Shown: positions 55,132 to 64,000 of the stretch, one piece after another
How positions within the stretch are numbered: position 1 is the first letter of the stretch
How the letters are laid out: every line of letters begins with the position of its first letter
NCBI RefSeq assembly: GCF_026229185.1
Contig: NZ_JAGGJA010000010.1
Span: forward strand, 62,001-126,000
DNA length: 64,000 bases
Reading direction: 5' to 3'
Source: Fodinibius salsisoli
Lineage (GTDB): Bacteria; Bacteroidota; Rhodothermia; Balneolales; Balneolaceae
The notes under the pieces: model-generated
Told to the model about the DNA's origin: nothing
Databases searched by the model: none
The model's input: the letters and a program-made list of their open reading frames with translations, nothing else
Position numbers and translations under genes: made by a program

Positions 55132-55563
55132 ATGCCAACGAATCCATTACCAGTATTCCATTTTACCGTAGAGTGGGGAGGAGAGAGCGTAAGCTTTTCG
55201 GAAGTCTCGGGATTAAATATCGAGAGCCAGGTTATTGAATATCGAGACGGAGCCAGCCCGGAGTTTTCTACCCGAAAAATGCCTGGGCTACAGAAATATG
55301 GCAATATAACATTAAAGCGGGGTATAGTACCGAGTGATAACCAGTTTTATGAATGGCTTAATACGACTAATCTAAATAAGGTTCAGCGTCGTGATTTAAT
55401 CATCAACTTGCTAAACGAAGAGCATGAACCGGTGATGGTCTGGAAGGTCAAAAATGCATTCCCGGTTAAAATTGAGGGACCGGGTCTGAAGGCTTCCGGG
55501 AATGAGGTAGCCATCGAAAGCATGGAAATTGCCCACGAAGGGTTGGCCATTCAAAATGAATAG
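55132..55563 (+). CDS. Tail tube protein 1 (gp19 family)
   Basis: 143 residues of the T4 gp19/Hcp-like tube fold. Hallmarks are FHFTVEWGGESVSFSEVSGL near the start, SPEFSTRKMPGLQKYGNITL and the closing VAIESMEIAHEGL. It stacks in hexamers inside the sheath. A paralogue follows 11 bases later; this one has the fewer insertions and may be the main tube subunit. Confidence 0.93.
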   Translation: MPTNPLPVFHFTVEWGGESVSFSEVSGLNIESQVIEYRDGASPEFSTRKMPGLQKYGNITLKRGIVPSDNQFYEWLNTTNLNKVQRRDLIINLLNEEHEPVMVWKVKNAFPVKIEGPGLKASGNEVAIESMEIAHEGLAIQNE

Positions 55564-55574
55564 CAAGAGGTGCT

Positions 55575-56015
55575 ATGCAAGATCCGGCTGTAGGATTCTT
55601 TTTCTTAGTAGAGTTTAATGGGATAGATGATCTGGGTGCTAATGATTTTCGATTCCAGGAGGTATCTGGGTTAAACTCAGAACTTGGGGTCGAGGAGCTG
55701 AAAGAAGGGGGCGAAAATCGCTTTGCCCATCGGCTACCGAACCCAGCCAAATATTCGAATTTGGTTTTAAAACGGGGACTGGTAACCAGGACGGCACTGA
55801 TAGACTGGTTTCGTAATGCGATCGAAAATTTTGAATTCGATCCAATAACGGTCAGGGTCACCTTACTAAATGCTTCGACAGAGCCATTGTTGAACTGGAA
55901 TTTTGTAGGGGCTTATCCCGTCAAATGGTCGGTTTCGAATCTTAATGCTGAGAAAAATGAAGTCATGATAGATACCATTGAGTTAGCTTATAAATATTTT
56001 ACTAAATCAACATAA
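55575..56015 (+). CDS. Tail tube protein 2 (gp19 family)
   Basis: 146 residues, the same fold as its neighbour (FFLVEFNGIDDLGANDFRF; EVSGLNSELGVEELKEGGE; YSNLVLKRGLV; EVMIDTIELAYKYF). Two tube paralogues in series are usual in these systems; the second often forms the tube initiator ring at the baseplate. Its hairpin region EELKEGGENRF is more acidic than that of tube 1. Confidence 0.92.
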   Translation: MQDPAVGFFFLVEFNGIDDLGANDFRFQEVSGLNSELGVEELKEGGENRFAHRLPNPAKYSNLVLKRGLVTRTALIDWFRNAIENFEFDPITVRVTLLNASTEPLLNWNFVGAYPVKWSVSNLNAEKNEVMIDTIELAYKYFTKST

Positions 56016-56022
56016 ATAACTG

Positions 56023-56190
56023 ATGCCTATAGAGATAAGAGAATTAGTTATCAAAGCAGTTGTGGATCCCCATTCGGGAGATGGAACCGATGCCGGTTCT
56101 TCCCGACAATCACAGAAGTCCGAAGATAAGATCATAGAAAAGTCGGTAGAACAGATGCTTAATATATTAGAAAAAAAACGGGAGCGCTAA
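56023..56190 (+). CDS. DUF5908-family small protein
   Basis: 55 residues starting MPIEIRELVIKAVV, which is the DUF5908 signature, then a Ser/Gln/Lys-rich linker and a helical, charged tail (EQMLNILEKKRER). It lies in its usual place between tube 2 and the LysM protein; its last A is also the first base of the next ATG. Its job in the injection machine is unknown to me. Confidence 0.85.
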   Translation: MPIEIRELVIKAVVDPHSGDGTDAGSSRQSQKSEDKIIEKSVEQMLNILEKKRER

Positions 56191-56867
56191 TGCCACCAGC
56201 TAACAGCAATACCGGAGAATTAGTTAAGCTCAAGATTATATCCTTCAAAGACGCAACATACGACCAGAAGGATAAGGAGTTTAATGTAATGTTTAATCCA
56301 CAGGAATATACGCTTAAGTATAACATTGATAGTGACAGCTCGCAGGGGATGGGTACCTCGGGGAGTGATCAGACTTTTAAGAAAATAACTCCCGAAGATC
56401 TGTCGCTTGAATTTATGATCGATGGTACGGGCGCGACGGGTGAAGTAGTTAACGTACCAAATAAAGTGATTGAATTTTTGGATGTCACTTACAACTATAA
56501 AGGTGATGAACATCGCCCCCGCTATTTAAGAATATCATGGGGCACTCTCGTTTTTAAGTGTGTCTTGAAATCGGCTTCGGTAAAATATACCCTCTTTAAA
56601 CCGGATGGAACCCCAATTCGGGCGAAACTAAATACTACCTTTGGTCAATTTAAAGAAGATGAGTTGAGAGCTGCCGAAGAGTCCGACAGCTCACCGGATT
56701 TAACCCACCGGAGAACTGTGCAGGATGGAGACACCTTGCCATTAATGTGCTACCGGATCTATGGAGATTCTAAATATTATCTTCAAGTTGCTGCTGCTAA
56801 TGGTCTTACAAATTTCAGAAACCTTGAGGCCGGACAAGAAATCTATTTTCCACCTTTAACAGATTAA
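56190..56867 (+). CDS. CIS tube-adaptor protein with LysM domain (Pvc7-like)
   Basis: 225 residues. The N-terminal ~150 residues match the contractile-injection tube/adaptor domain (FNVMFNPQEYTLKYN; WGTLVFKCVLKSASVKYTLF). A LysM domain follows at about 173-222 (RRTVQDGDTLPLMCYRIYGD). In PVC/Afp-type machines this protein links the tube to the spike hub. LysM may grip peptidoglycan or another baseplate part. The start shares a base with the DUF5908 stop, so translation is coupled. Confidence 0.88.
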   Translation: MPPANSNTGELVKLKIISFKDATYDQKDKEFNVMFNPQEYTLKYNIDSDSSQGMGTSGSDQTFKKITPEDLSLEFMIDGTGATGEVVNVPNKVIEFLDVTYNYKGDEHRPRYLRISWGTLVFKCVLKSASVKYTLFKPDGTPIRAKLNTTFGQFKEDELRAAEESDSSPDLTHRRTVQDGDTLPLMCYRIYGDSKYYLQVAAANGLTNFRNLEAGQEIYFPPLTD

Positions 56868-56871
56868 GTAT

Positions 56872-58620
56872 ATGCCCGAAACAAGACGGACCATACCGGC
56901 TGATCGACCGACGGACTTTCCAACATTTGAGGTCCTTTCCGACGGGACTAAGCTGCCCAAGAAGTATCACGTCTTTTCTTTCACTGTTTCCAAGTCCATC
57001 AACCGGATTTCGTACGCCGAGCTTACGCTAAAAGACGGCGATCCGGCCCGGGAGGATTTCCCCCTCAGCAATACGGATTTATTTAAGCCCGGCACTATCA
57101 TCGAGATAAAAGCCGGCTATCATAATGAAAATAAATCCATTTTTAAGGGAATCGTTATTAAGCACGGTATTAAAGCCCGAGACGGTCGGCCTTCGATGCT
57201 TACGGTAGAATGCAAGGATGAAGCGGTGAAAATGACCAACGGACGTCAAAATCGGTATTTCACCGAAGTGACTGACAGCGAAGTGTTCGAAGAGTTGATC
57301 GACGCCTATGGGTTGACGGCTGAGGTGGAAAATACCTCTGAAACTCATAAGGAGATGGTTCAGTATTATGCGACCGACTGGGATTTTTTATTGGCCAGGG
57401 CTGAGATGAACAGCCAGTGTGTGTTAGCGGATGATGGAACGTTGATCGTGCAAAAGCCATCACTTGAGGATTCCACCTTAACACTGACTTATGGGGCTAC
57501 CATCCTCGATTTTGAAGCTGAGATGGATGCCCGGGACCAACAGAAGGCGATTTCTTCGTCGTCGTGGGATTATACTACCCAGGAAGTCGTTGAATCGGAG
57601 GCAGAAGCGCCTACGCTACAGCAGGCGGGCAATATCAGTGAAGAAGAATTGGCAGATGTTATTGGATCAGAATCAGTCTCCTACCGGCATAGTGGGCAAG
57701 TAGGGGAGACAGAACTGCAGGCTTGGGCGGATGCCGCTATGCTAAAGAGTCGGTTGGCAAAAATTCGGGGTCGCGTTCGCTGCAAAGGGTATCCGGAAAT
57801 AAAACCTTTTGATACTATAGAGCTGGCGGGTATGGGGGAGCGGTTCAATGGCAAAGTATTCGTATCGGGAGTTCGGCAAAACTACTCTACTGACCGCTGG
57901 GTCACCGATATCGAATTCGGGCTTTCCCCGCGCTGGTTTTACAAAGAGAATGACGTCGTTGAGCAACCGGCATCGGGACTGTTGCCCGCCGTTAATGGCC
58001 TTCAGGTCGGTGTGGTTACCCAGTTGCAGGATGATCCCGCCGGAGAAGATCGGGTGTTGGTAAAGTTACCCGTCCTGGATGCTGAGCATGAGGGCATTTG
58101 GACGCGCGTTTCTACACTTGATGCCGGGGAAAACAGGGGATCCTTTTTCCGACCGGAAATCGGGGATGAAGTATTGGTCGGATTTATTAATGATGATCCC
58201 CGGGATCCGGTGATTCTTGGCATGATGAATAGCAGCGCCAAGCCAGCTCCGGCCCAGGGAAGTGATGATAATCATGAAAAGGGATTTGTTACACGGGAAG
58301 AGCTGCGACTTTGGTTTAATGACGAGAAGAAAAGTATTGCCCTGGAAACCCCCAACGGTAACAAAATTACGCTAAGCGATGATGAGGGCAGCATAATGTT
58401 GGAGGATGAAAATGGAAATACCGTAACGATGAGTTCCGATGGTATTAGCCTGGAAAGTGCAGCTGATATTGTCCTCAAAGCAGGTGGGAATGTGAATATT
58501 GAAGGAGTGAATGTAGAACAGAAAGCCAGTGCACAGTTCAAGGCTGAGGGCAGTGCCGGAGCTGAAGTTTCAACGAGCGGAACGGCCGTTTTAAAAGGTT
58601 CTATAGTGCAAATTAATTAA
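56872..58620 (+). CDS. VgrG/gp27-gp5-like central spike protein (Pvc8-like)
   Basis: 582 residues. The N-terminal gp27-like hub covers about 1-350 (HVFSFTVSKSINRISYAELT; VECKDEAVKMTNGRQNRYF). The gp5 OB-fold follows at about 375-460 (VGVVTQLQDDPAGEDRVLVK; DEVLVGFINDDPRDPVILG). A beta-helical spike with repeating NGNTVT/ITLSDD-like strands forms the tip (about 480-582). It trimerises under the baseplate and carries the PAAR tip. It begins 4 bases after the LysM gene. Confidence 0.93.
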   Translation: MPETRRTIPADRPTDFPTFEVLSDGTKLPKKYHVFSFTVSKSINRISYAELTLKDGDPAREDFPLSNTDLFKPGTIIEIKAGYHNENKSIFKGIVIKHGIKARDGRPSMLTVECKDEAVKMTNGRQNRYFTEVTDSEVFEELIDAYGLTAEVENTSETHKEMVQYYATDWDFLLARAEMNSQCVLADDGTLIVQKPSLEDSTLTLTYGATILDFEAEMDARDQQKAISSSSWDYTTQEVVESEAEAPTLQQAGNISEEELADVIGSESVSYRHSGQVGETELQAWADAAMLKSRLAKIRGRVRCKGYPEIKPFDTIELAGMGERFNGKVFVSGVRQNYSTDRWVTDIEFGLSPRWFYKENDVVEQPASGLLPAVNGLQVGVVTQLQDDPAGEDRVLVKLPVLDAEHEGIWTRVSTLDAGENRGSFFRPEIGDEVLVGFINDDPRDPVILGMMNSSAKPAPAQGSDDNHEKGFVTREELRLWFNDEKKSIALETPNGNKITLSDDEGSIMLEDENGNTVTMSSDGISLESAADIVLKAGGNVNIEGVNVEQKASAQFKAEGSAGAEVSTSGTAVLKGSIVQIN

Positions 58621-58677
58621 AAATAAGAACATATCTATCAGCAAAAATGTGAGTTAATCTCTTTTGATAAAAGGCTC

Positions 58678-58795
58678 AATCTCCCTAAATCCCTCTTCTC
58701 CAAGAGGGACTTGGGGCGAGGTTACTTTATGTACGGTGAGCTGGTTCTCTTTAGGAACTATGAGTTCCTCCTTGGAGAAGGAGGGCAGGAGGATT
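58678..58795. repeat. MITE-like inverted-repeat element within the injection-system operon
   Basis: A 118-base block whose ends (AATCTCCCTAAATCCC... and ...GGGCAGGAGGATT) are imperfect inverted repeats of about 25 bases meeting at TTCTCCAAG/CTTGGAGAA. Each arm also folds on itself: CCCTCTT-CTCC-AAGAGGG (58691-58708) and CCTCCTT-GGAG-AAGGAGG (58767-58784). It fills most of the 297-base gap between vgrG and PAAR, and could end or attenuate the transcript. Confidence 0.6.
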
Positions 58796-58917
58796 GAAAA
58801 TTACTGTTCATAGATTTTGCAAATTTCTGGAAAAACAGAATGATTTTTTTAACCACTAAACAGCATATAAAAAGCATTTTATTATGAACAATTTTAACAA
58901 CAAAGAGGGAGGTTATA

Positions 58918-59190
58918 ATGCCATCAGCAGTTAGAGTTGGAGACGTATCAAATCACGGCGGGACGGTTGCGGGTCCCGGGGTGCCTACGGTATTCATCGG
59001 CGGAATGCCTGCAGCCGTAGCCACAGATCTGCATGTATGTCCTATTGTTCCACCCCATCCACCTTCATCACCGTTCCCGATGGGTAGTACAACGGTATTT
59101 ATTGGAGGGAAGCCGGCCTTGAGGGTGGGTGATGTCAGTGGTTGCGGAGCTACCGCTGTCTTAGGAGAGCCGACCGTCCAAATAGGGTAA
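58918..59190 (+). CDS. PAAR-domain spike-tip protein
   Basis: 90 residues, only a PAAR domain: paired PAVRVGD/ALRVGDVSGCG repeats, and metal-type His/Cys residues (NHGG, DLHVC, SGCG). It sharpens the VgrG spike. A strong GGGAGG ribosome site precedes ATG 58918. No effector domain is fused to it. Confidence 0.93.
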   Translation: MPSAVRVGDVSNHGGTVAGPGVPTVFIGGMPAAVATDLHVCPIVPPHPPSSPFPMGSTTVFIGGKPALRVGDVSGCGATAVLGEPTVQIG

Positions 59191-59207
59191 AATAAAGAGG
59201 ACAAACT

Positions 59208-59621
59208 ATGGCAGAGAAAAATTTTTTAGGCACCGGATGGAGTTTTCCTCCCACCTTTAACAGGGGAAAGGGTGGGGTGCAAATGACTTCTGATGCTGAG
59301 GATATCAACCGCAGCCTTCAGATTCTTTTTACGACAATGATCGGTGAGCGGGTCATGCAACCACGCTACGGTTGCGACCTGCAGCAGTTTCTGTTTGAGC
59401 CCATCGATACTTCCATGAAAAGTTATATGCGGGAAATCATCCGGGATGCAATACTCTATTTTGAGCCCCGCATACGATTGCTCCAGCTATACCTGGAACC
59501 TATCGAAACCGAAGGACGAATTGACATAACTATTGAGTATGAGATTAAAGGGACCAATTCTCGTTTTAATTTTGTGTATCCATTTTATATCGAAGAAGGA
59601 ACAGAAATAGACAATGGCTGA
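59208..59621 (+). CDS. Baseplate wedge protein, gp25/GPW family
   Basis: 137 residues with the gp25 signature: EDINRSLQILFTTMIGERVM, RYGCDLQQFLFEP and the EIIRDAILYFEPRI lysozyme-like-fold region. It joins the sheath to the baseplate wedge. It overlaps the next gene by 8 bases. Confidence 0.94.
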   Translation: MAEKNFLGTGWSFPPTFNRGKGGVQMTSDAEDINRSLQILFTTMIGERVMQPRYGCDLQQFLFEPIDTSMKSYMREIIRDAILYFEPRIRLLQLYLEPIETEGRIDITIEYEIKGTNSRFNFVYPFYIEEGTEIDNG

Positions 59622-62600
59622 ACGTAACTGTACATATCAAAATCCACTTGTTCGGGACGGAGTAAGCCAAAAGAAGCGGACGCCGGAAGCACTGGATCCT
59701 GATTATGTTAAGGTAGATGAACGCACCTTGGCAGACTTGCTTCGTTTTGTCAACCACTATGCTGAGTTGTTGCAGTACTATGGTCCGGGGGACAGTCCAC
59801 AGGGCGATTGGCAACCTTTCTTTGAACGGGATATGACCTCTATAATTGTTTTACTTACCGAGGAAAATCCGGACCAGTATATCGATTGTATGGATGCCAT
59901 GCAGCGGGAAATTGAAGAAGACGGTGCATCCTATCAGGAGGTACGGAAAGCTTTTAAAACTCTGTTTGATCTCATTGCTACCCTGGCCGTGGAAATTGAC
60001 CGGTGGTTTAGGGAGTCGATAGAGGGCTATCAGTTTCATGCCCATCTCCGCCGGTTGATTACCGCCGACCTCCGTCCGGCACTACACAAAACCATTGCAT
60101 ATTATAAAGGAGCTCTGGTCGGTACGGACCTGGTGGATGAAAGCTATGAGTATTCAATGGAAGGTGGGTTGTCCCTAATATCGCTCCCAGAACTCAAGGA
60201 CCAATCTTTACATTCAATATGGATTGACCCTGCGGTAGAAGGCGCTGAGGAAATGAGCTGGCAGGCGTTTTATGAGGATACCATTGCCAGTGACAGCTCA
60301 ATCTATGAAGCTGACTCGGGAACCGTCCAGGCGCGAGTAAGAGAAGGCCTCCCGGAAGTGGAGGACCTCATTTTGACGTTTATTAGCGCACTTCAGACTA
60401 CCAGGCAGCAGGTGCCAGAATTTGTGGAAGATGCCTTAGAGCGTTTTTCAGCTCATGAGCCGCATATGGGACTCTTGGTGACCTTCTTCCGGCTTTTCCG
60501 ACACGCTCAGGATCAGATGAACACGCTGACCAGGCGGCATCTGGATTTTTACTATGAACGAGTTCTGCAGCTCGCCAGAAATAAAGCCGTTCCCGATCAG
60601 GTTCATCTTATCATCGAGCTGGCTAAACATGTTGATGGTCACAAGATAGATGAGGGCACTCTCTTTAAGGCGGGAAAAGATCAGGCAGGGAAAGAAGTAT
60701 TATACCGGGCCACCGAAGACGTCGTTCTAAATAAGGCGACGGTAGAACAGTTAAAATCCATTTATATTGATGGGACGGATGACTTTCGTATTTATGATAA
60801 GCCGGTTGCAAACTCTCAGGATGGATTAGGTACGGAGCTCGAGAACCCTGCCGAGGGTTGGAAGGTCTTCGGGGAATCCCAGTCCACAGAAAGTGAAGAT
60901 GTGGAAAGGGAATATCTGTCAGAAGCCGAAGCCACTATGCAGTTTTCTTCGGTGGGTTTTGCACTGTCGTCACCGGTGCTTGAACTGGCGGAAGGCCGGC
61001 GCATAATCACTATTAAAATAAATACTGCATCCGGGGTTGAAGCCCCAAAACTGGATGAGGGAATTGAGTATTCGGATTTGTTAAAGGTTTATGCTACAGG
61101 TCCGGAGGGATGGGTTAACCTTCAGGAATTCGACGTTACACCGACTATTAAAAGAGTCGGATCGACTTATACGATCAAATTTACAGTTGTACCCGCCGCA
61201 CCTGCAATCGCTGCATATAACAGGGAAGTTCATGGACTTGGTTATGAGACTTCGAATCCGATATTGAAGGTAACGCTTGCAAACAGAAGAGAAGCACATA
61301 CCTATGCCTATGGATTTCTTAAGGAAACTCAAGTTGATACAATTAACCTTTCCGCTTCGGTGCAAGGTGTTAAACAGTTAGTTCTTCAAAACGAGTTGGG
61401 GACGCTCGACCCTGCAAAACCTTTTCAACCCTTTGGGCCTTCACCGGCTAAAGGTGCAGCCTTTTATATCGGGAGTCGGGAAGTGTTTGCAAAGAATTTG
61501 GATAGCCTGTCGGTCCGGGTGCGATGGCATGATTATCCTAATGAAAGACTTGAGAATTATTACAATTATAACTCTCAGGGGAATATGATAGATCCCAAAT
61601 ATGAAGAAGGTATTTCCAATGATGAGTTTAAAGCAAAGGTCGAGATACTTGAAAATGGAAGCTGGAGTAACGCAGGGGAAGTCATTGATCTATTCCCCAA
61701 TAAATTTCCTGGCGAGTCTGAGGAGGGGGGGTATTATTTAATCGGGAGTTCCGAAAAGGGGTCACCCAAATTTTCTATCGGATGGGAATCCTATGCTGAG
61801 GAATTTTCCGCTTATGATGTGAGTTTGAACCGGGGGTTTATCCGTGTTTTGCTTGATGCACCGGAGAGTGCTTTTGGCCATAGTTTTTATCCAAGGCTGC
61901 TAATGAAACAGCTTCAGGATAAAGATGAGGATGAAGTGCCCGTTGAGCCCTACACTCCAAAGATTAAAAGCATCGAGTTGGACTACTCCGCTCATGTAAC
62001 CTTCAACAGTACGGATGAAAGTGCCGGTACTTCAGCCGATCAGCTCTATCATATCTATCCCTTTGGAACCCTGAAGGTGTACGAGGGCAAAGGAACACAG
62101 GAAGGAATCTCTCTGCTTCCTCAGTTTAAACATGCAGGGGAAGCTGGGGGAGATATTAGTCATACCGGTGAGTTTTATATTGGTATTTCTGGCCTGCAAC
62201 CGCCTCAGCAGATTTCGCTGCTGGTTAAAGTGGCGGAGGGGAGTGGAGATCCATTGTTAATACCACCGGATATTCATTGGTTCTATCTTTCCGAAGAGGG
62301 ATGGAAGTTGTTCGAGCCGGAGGATATCGTAAAAGACGAGACCAATGGTCTGCTGGATTCGGGAATCCTGCGATTTAGCATTCCCAATGACGCCACCACC
62401 GACACAAAAATACTGCCGGGTAACCAGCACTGGATAAAAGCCGCTGTCAGCAAGAATGCTGCCGCCTTGTGTAAGGTAATTGATATAAAAGCGCAGGCCT
62501 TGGCGGCATCATTTATGGATCAAGAAAATGATCCAGGTTTTCTTGATAATGCTTTGCCTGCCAGTACGATTGGTAAATTAAAAGTCAAGGAGGCTGCGGT

Positions 62601-63342
62601 CAAAAAGATTGAGCAGCCCTATGCCTCAGAAGGAGGGAAGGTGGCCGAACGGGATGCAGAATATTATCGGAGGGTCAACGAGCGGCTCCGCCATAAAGAC
62701 CGTGGCATTAGCGTCTGGGATTATGAGCGGCTCATCCTACAACAATTTCCATCGGTGTATAAAGCCAAATGTATTAACCATAGTACCTATGGATTGACCT
62801 GTGGAGGTAACACCATGGATGCGGAATTTGCTCCGGGTTATGTGACTGTTATCGTGATACCGGACTTGAGAAACAAAAATGCTTTCAACCTGCTGGAGCC
62901 GCGTGTGAGCCTGAACTTGCTGGAAGAAATTAAATGCTATCTGAAAAAGAAGATTTCCGTCTTTGCCGCTCAAAGGTTAAAGGTCATGAATCCACTTTTT
63001 GAGCAAGTTAAAGTGTCATTTTATGTAGAGTTTATTTCCGGCACGGATGAAGGGTTTTATCGTAAGAAGTTGCTGCAGGAAATAACGGCTTTTCTCTCTC
63101 CCTGGGCGTTTCAAGAGGGCGAGGAGATTTCGTTTGGTGGGAGCATCCATAAATCGGTCATTCTGAATTTTATTGAGGAGCGGTCGTATGTCGATTTTAT
63201 TACTGATTTCAGGATGGATCATTATGTGAAAGGAAGTCTCAAAGCAAAGGATGTGAATCAAATTACCGCCAGTGAAGCGCGATCCGTACTGGCTTCGTAC
63301 CACAAACATACGATTAATAACGTTTCAAGCTGTGTATCATAG
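59614..63342 (+). CDS. Baseplate J-like protein, large (Pvc11-type)
   Basis: 1242 residues; a wedge component of the baseplate. The baseplate-J core lies late in the chain (about 1000-1240): the region RVNERLRHKDRGISVWDYE is typical, as is the FPSVYKAKCINH and PGYVTVIVIP sequence that follows. The first ~300 residues are helical (HYAELLQYYGPGDSPQGDW; ELAKHVDGHKIDEGTLF) and the middle is beta-rich. It is longer than phage gpJ and in line with eCIS homologues. Confidence 0.9.
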   Translation: MAERNCTYQNPLVRDGVSQKKRTPEALDPDYVKVDERTLADLLRFVNHYAELLQYYGPGDSPQGDWQPFFERDMTSIIVLLTEENPDQYIDCMDAMQREIEEDGASYQEVRKAFKTLFDLIATLAVEIDRWFRESIEGYQFHAHLRRLITADLRPALHKTIAYYKGALVGTDLVDESYEYSMEGGLSLISLPELKDQSLHSIWIDPAVEGAEEMSWQAFYEDTIASDSSIYEADSGTVQARVREGLPEVEDLILTFISALQTTRQQVPEFVEDALERFSAHEPHMGLLVTFFRLFRHAQDQMNTLTRRHLDFYYERVLQLARNKAVPDQVHLIIELAKHVDGHKIDEGTLFKAGKDQAGKEVLYRATEDVVLNKATVEQLKSIYIDGTDDFRIYDKPVANSQDGLGTELENPAEGWKVFGESQSTESEDVEREYLSEAEATMQFSSVGFALSSPVLELAEGRRIITIKINTASGVEAPKLDEGIEYSDLLKVYATGPEGWVNLQEFDVTPTIKRVGSTYTIKFTVVPAAPAIAAYNREVHGLGYETSNPILKVTLANRREAHTYAYGFLKETQVDTINLSASVQGVKQLVLQNELGTLDPAKPFQPFGPSPAKGAAFYIGSREVFAKNLDSLSVRVRWHDYPNERLENYYNYNSQGNMIDPKYEEGISNDEFKAKVEILENGSWSNAGEVIDLFPNKFPGESEEGGYYLIGSSEKGSPKFSIGWESYAEEFSAYDVSLNRGFIRVLLDAPESAFGHSFYPRLLMKQLQDKDEDEVPVEPYTPKIKSIELDYSAHVTFNSTDESAGTSADQLYHIYPFGTLKVYEGKGTQEGISLLPQFKHAGEAGGDISHTGEFYIGISGLQPPQQISLLVKVAEGSGDPLLIPPDIHWFYLSEEGWKLFEPEDIVKDETNGLLDSGILRFSIPNDATTDTKILPGNQHWIKAAVSKNAAALCKVIDIKAQALAASFMDQENDPGFLDNALPASTIGKLKVKEAAVKKIEQPYASEGGKVAERDAEYYRRVNERLRHKDRGISVWDYERLILQQFPSVYKAKCINHSTYGLTCGGNTMDAEFAPGYVTVIVIPDLRNKNAFNLLEPRVSLNLLEEIKCYLKKKISVFAAQRLKVMNPLFEQVKVSFYVEFISGTDEGFYRKKLLQEITAFLSPWAFQEGEEISFGGSIHKSVILNFIEERSYVDFITDFRMDHYVKGSLKAKDVNQITASEARSVLASYHKHTINNVSSCVS

Positions 63343-64000
63343 ATGGAAGAATCTATAACAATATCAAAATCCGAAGAGCTCGACCTGAGCAGGGATTATG
63401 AACGTCTGCGGGAATTGGGACTCAAGCACATTGAAAAATTATCCAGCGGTATATGGACTGATTACAATGTGCACGATCCCGGGATTACCTTGCTGGAGCT
63501 CCTCTGCTATGCCATAACGGACCTGGGACAACGAACTTCCTACGATATTGCGGACTTACTGGCCGATGAATCGGTTCCATCACCATCCAGGGAAAACCAG
63601 TTCTACACGGCCCGTGAAATTTTGACCTGCAATCCGGTGACGATCCGAGATTTTCGTAAACTGTTGATTGATGTGGAAGGGATAAAAAATGCGTGGCTAA
63701 AACCAATGGAAGATATCACGCCCCCGCTTTACCTGGATTGCAAAAACAGCCAGCTGGTGTATGAATCGGATGAAAACCTGGAGCTGCTGAAACTTCGGGG
63801 ACTTTATTCGGTAACGCTAGAGCTTACAGCGGATCCGAAATATGGTGATCTCAATCAATTTCAGTACGAAATACCGCTATTCGATCCAGAGGAAAGCGAC
63901 CAGGCAAAATCGAAGATGATTATCGGCCTGCCAGACTGGGGGCGCTGGAAAAAGGCGGGCGTGGTCCCTGATCAGATTCAATGGGTTAAACTTGCGAATA
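63343..64000 (+). CDS. Second baseplate protein (Pvc12-type), cut by the window edge
   Basis: An open frame from ATG 63343, directly after the previous stop, to the end of the window (219 residues seen). The N-terminal signature WTDYNVHDPGITLLELLCYA followed by ITDLGQRTSYDIADLLAD is typical of the second baseplate J-like protein of Bacteroidota injection systems. It has no stop in the window, so the gene continues to the right, where more machine or effector genes would be expected. Confidence 0.87.
   Translation, partial: MEESITISKSEELDLSRDYERLRELGLKHIEKLSSGIWTDYNVHDPGITLLELLCYAITDLGQRTSYDIADLLADESVPSPSRENQFYTAREILTCNPVTIRDFRKLLIDVEGIKNAWLKPMEDITPPLYLDCKNSQLVYESDENLELLKLRGLYSVTLELTADPKYGDLNQFQYEIPLFDPEESDQAKSKMIIGLPDWGRWKKAGVVPDQIQWVKLAN

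Noticed and set aside
56872-58620. Type VI secretion spike
   Set aside because: The sheath, DUF4255 and LysM neighbours and lack of TssJLM/ClpV point to an extracellular injection system.

Overview
The window looks like chromosome from a member of the Bacteroidota/Balneolota side of the FCB group, probably a marine or halophilic heterotroph. This rests on the ECF sigma/FecR/SusC/SusD cassette, the DUF4959/5000- and DUF4998/5013-type surface lipoproteins, many lipoprotein glycoside hydrolases, a Na+-coupled sugar symporter very like the Vibrio SGLT, and a Bacteroidota-style contractile injection system. The genus cannot be fixed from sequence alone.

Layout. (1) 1-4150: end of a phosphate cluster, pstC(partial)-pstA-pstB-phoU, followed by a beta-barrel porin. 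(2) 4457-38173: a large carbohydrate island. It opens with a LacI regulator, a BNR/beta-propeller protein and a GH30 enzyme. An ECF sigma, FecR anti-sigma, STN-bearing SusC, SusD and two glycan-binding lipoproteins follow. Then come GH16, DUF1080, GH43, DUF4965, a second GH43, a GH5-like enzyme and galM. A KDPGal aldolase faces a gntP-dgoK-dgoD operon on the other strand, and sglT-galK-galT closes the island. (3) 38207-41797: minus-strand accessory genes (membrane protein, SnoaL-like protein, alpha/beta hydrolase, orphan PAS histidine kinase). (4) 41800-43790: a gene-poor stretch with palindromic repeats, a DUF433/DUF5615 toxin-antitoxin-like pair and a tRNA-Val gene. (5) 43972-51114: housekeeping genes (nusB, a PPP phosphatase, ychF, a SPOR lipoprotein), a split ALDH16-like pair of aldehyde dehydrogenase genes around a REP-associated transposase, and deoC. 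(6) 51457-64000: a contractile injection system operon running off the right edge.

How the genes fit. The carbohydrate island reads as one unit for a galactose-rich polysaccharide, plausibly arabinogalactan. Surface enzymes and SusCD would take up fragments, sglT imports galactose, galM/galK/galT feed the Leloir pathway (no galE here), and dgoD/dgoK/aldolase handle galactonate. Three copies of one LacI-type palindrome (core TGTTATCGATAACA) lie before the sigma gene, before the first GH43 gene and between dgoD and sglT. This suggests that the local LacI protein controls both import and catabolism, while the sigma/FecR/SusC cascade adds a second, surface-sensed layer.

The injection system has the order DUF4255, unknown 351-aa protein, sheath, tube, tube, DUF5908, LysM/tube-adaptor, VgrG-like spike, PAAR, gp25, baseplate J, second baseplate J (cut). 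No effector gene is visible inside the window.
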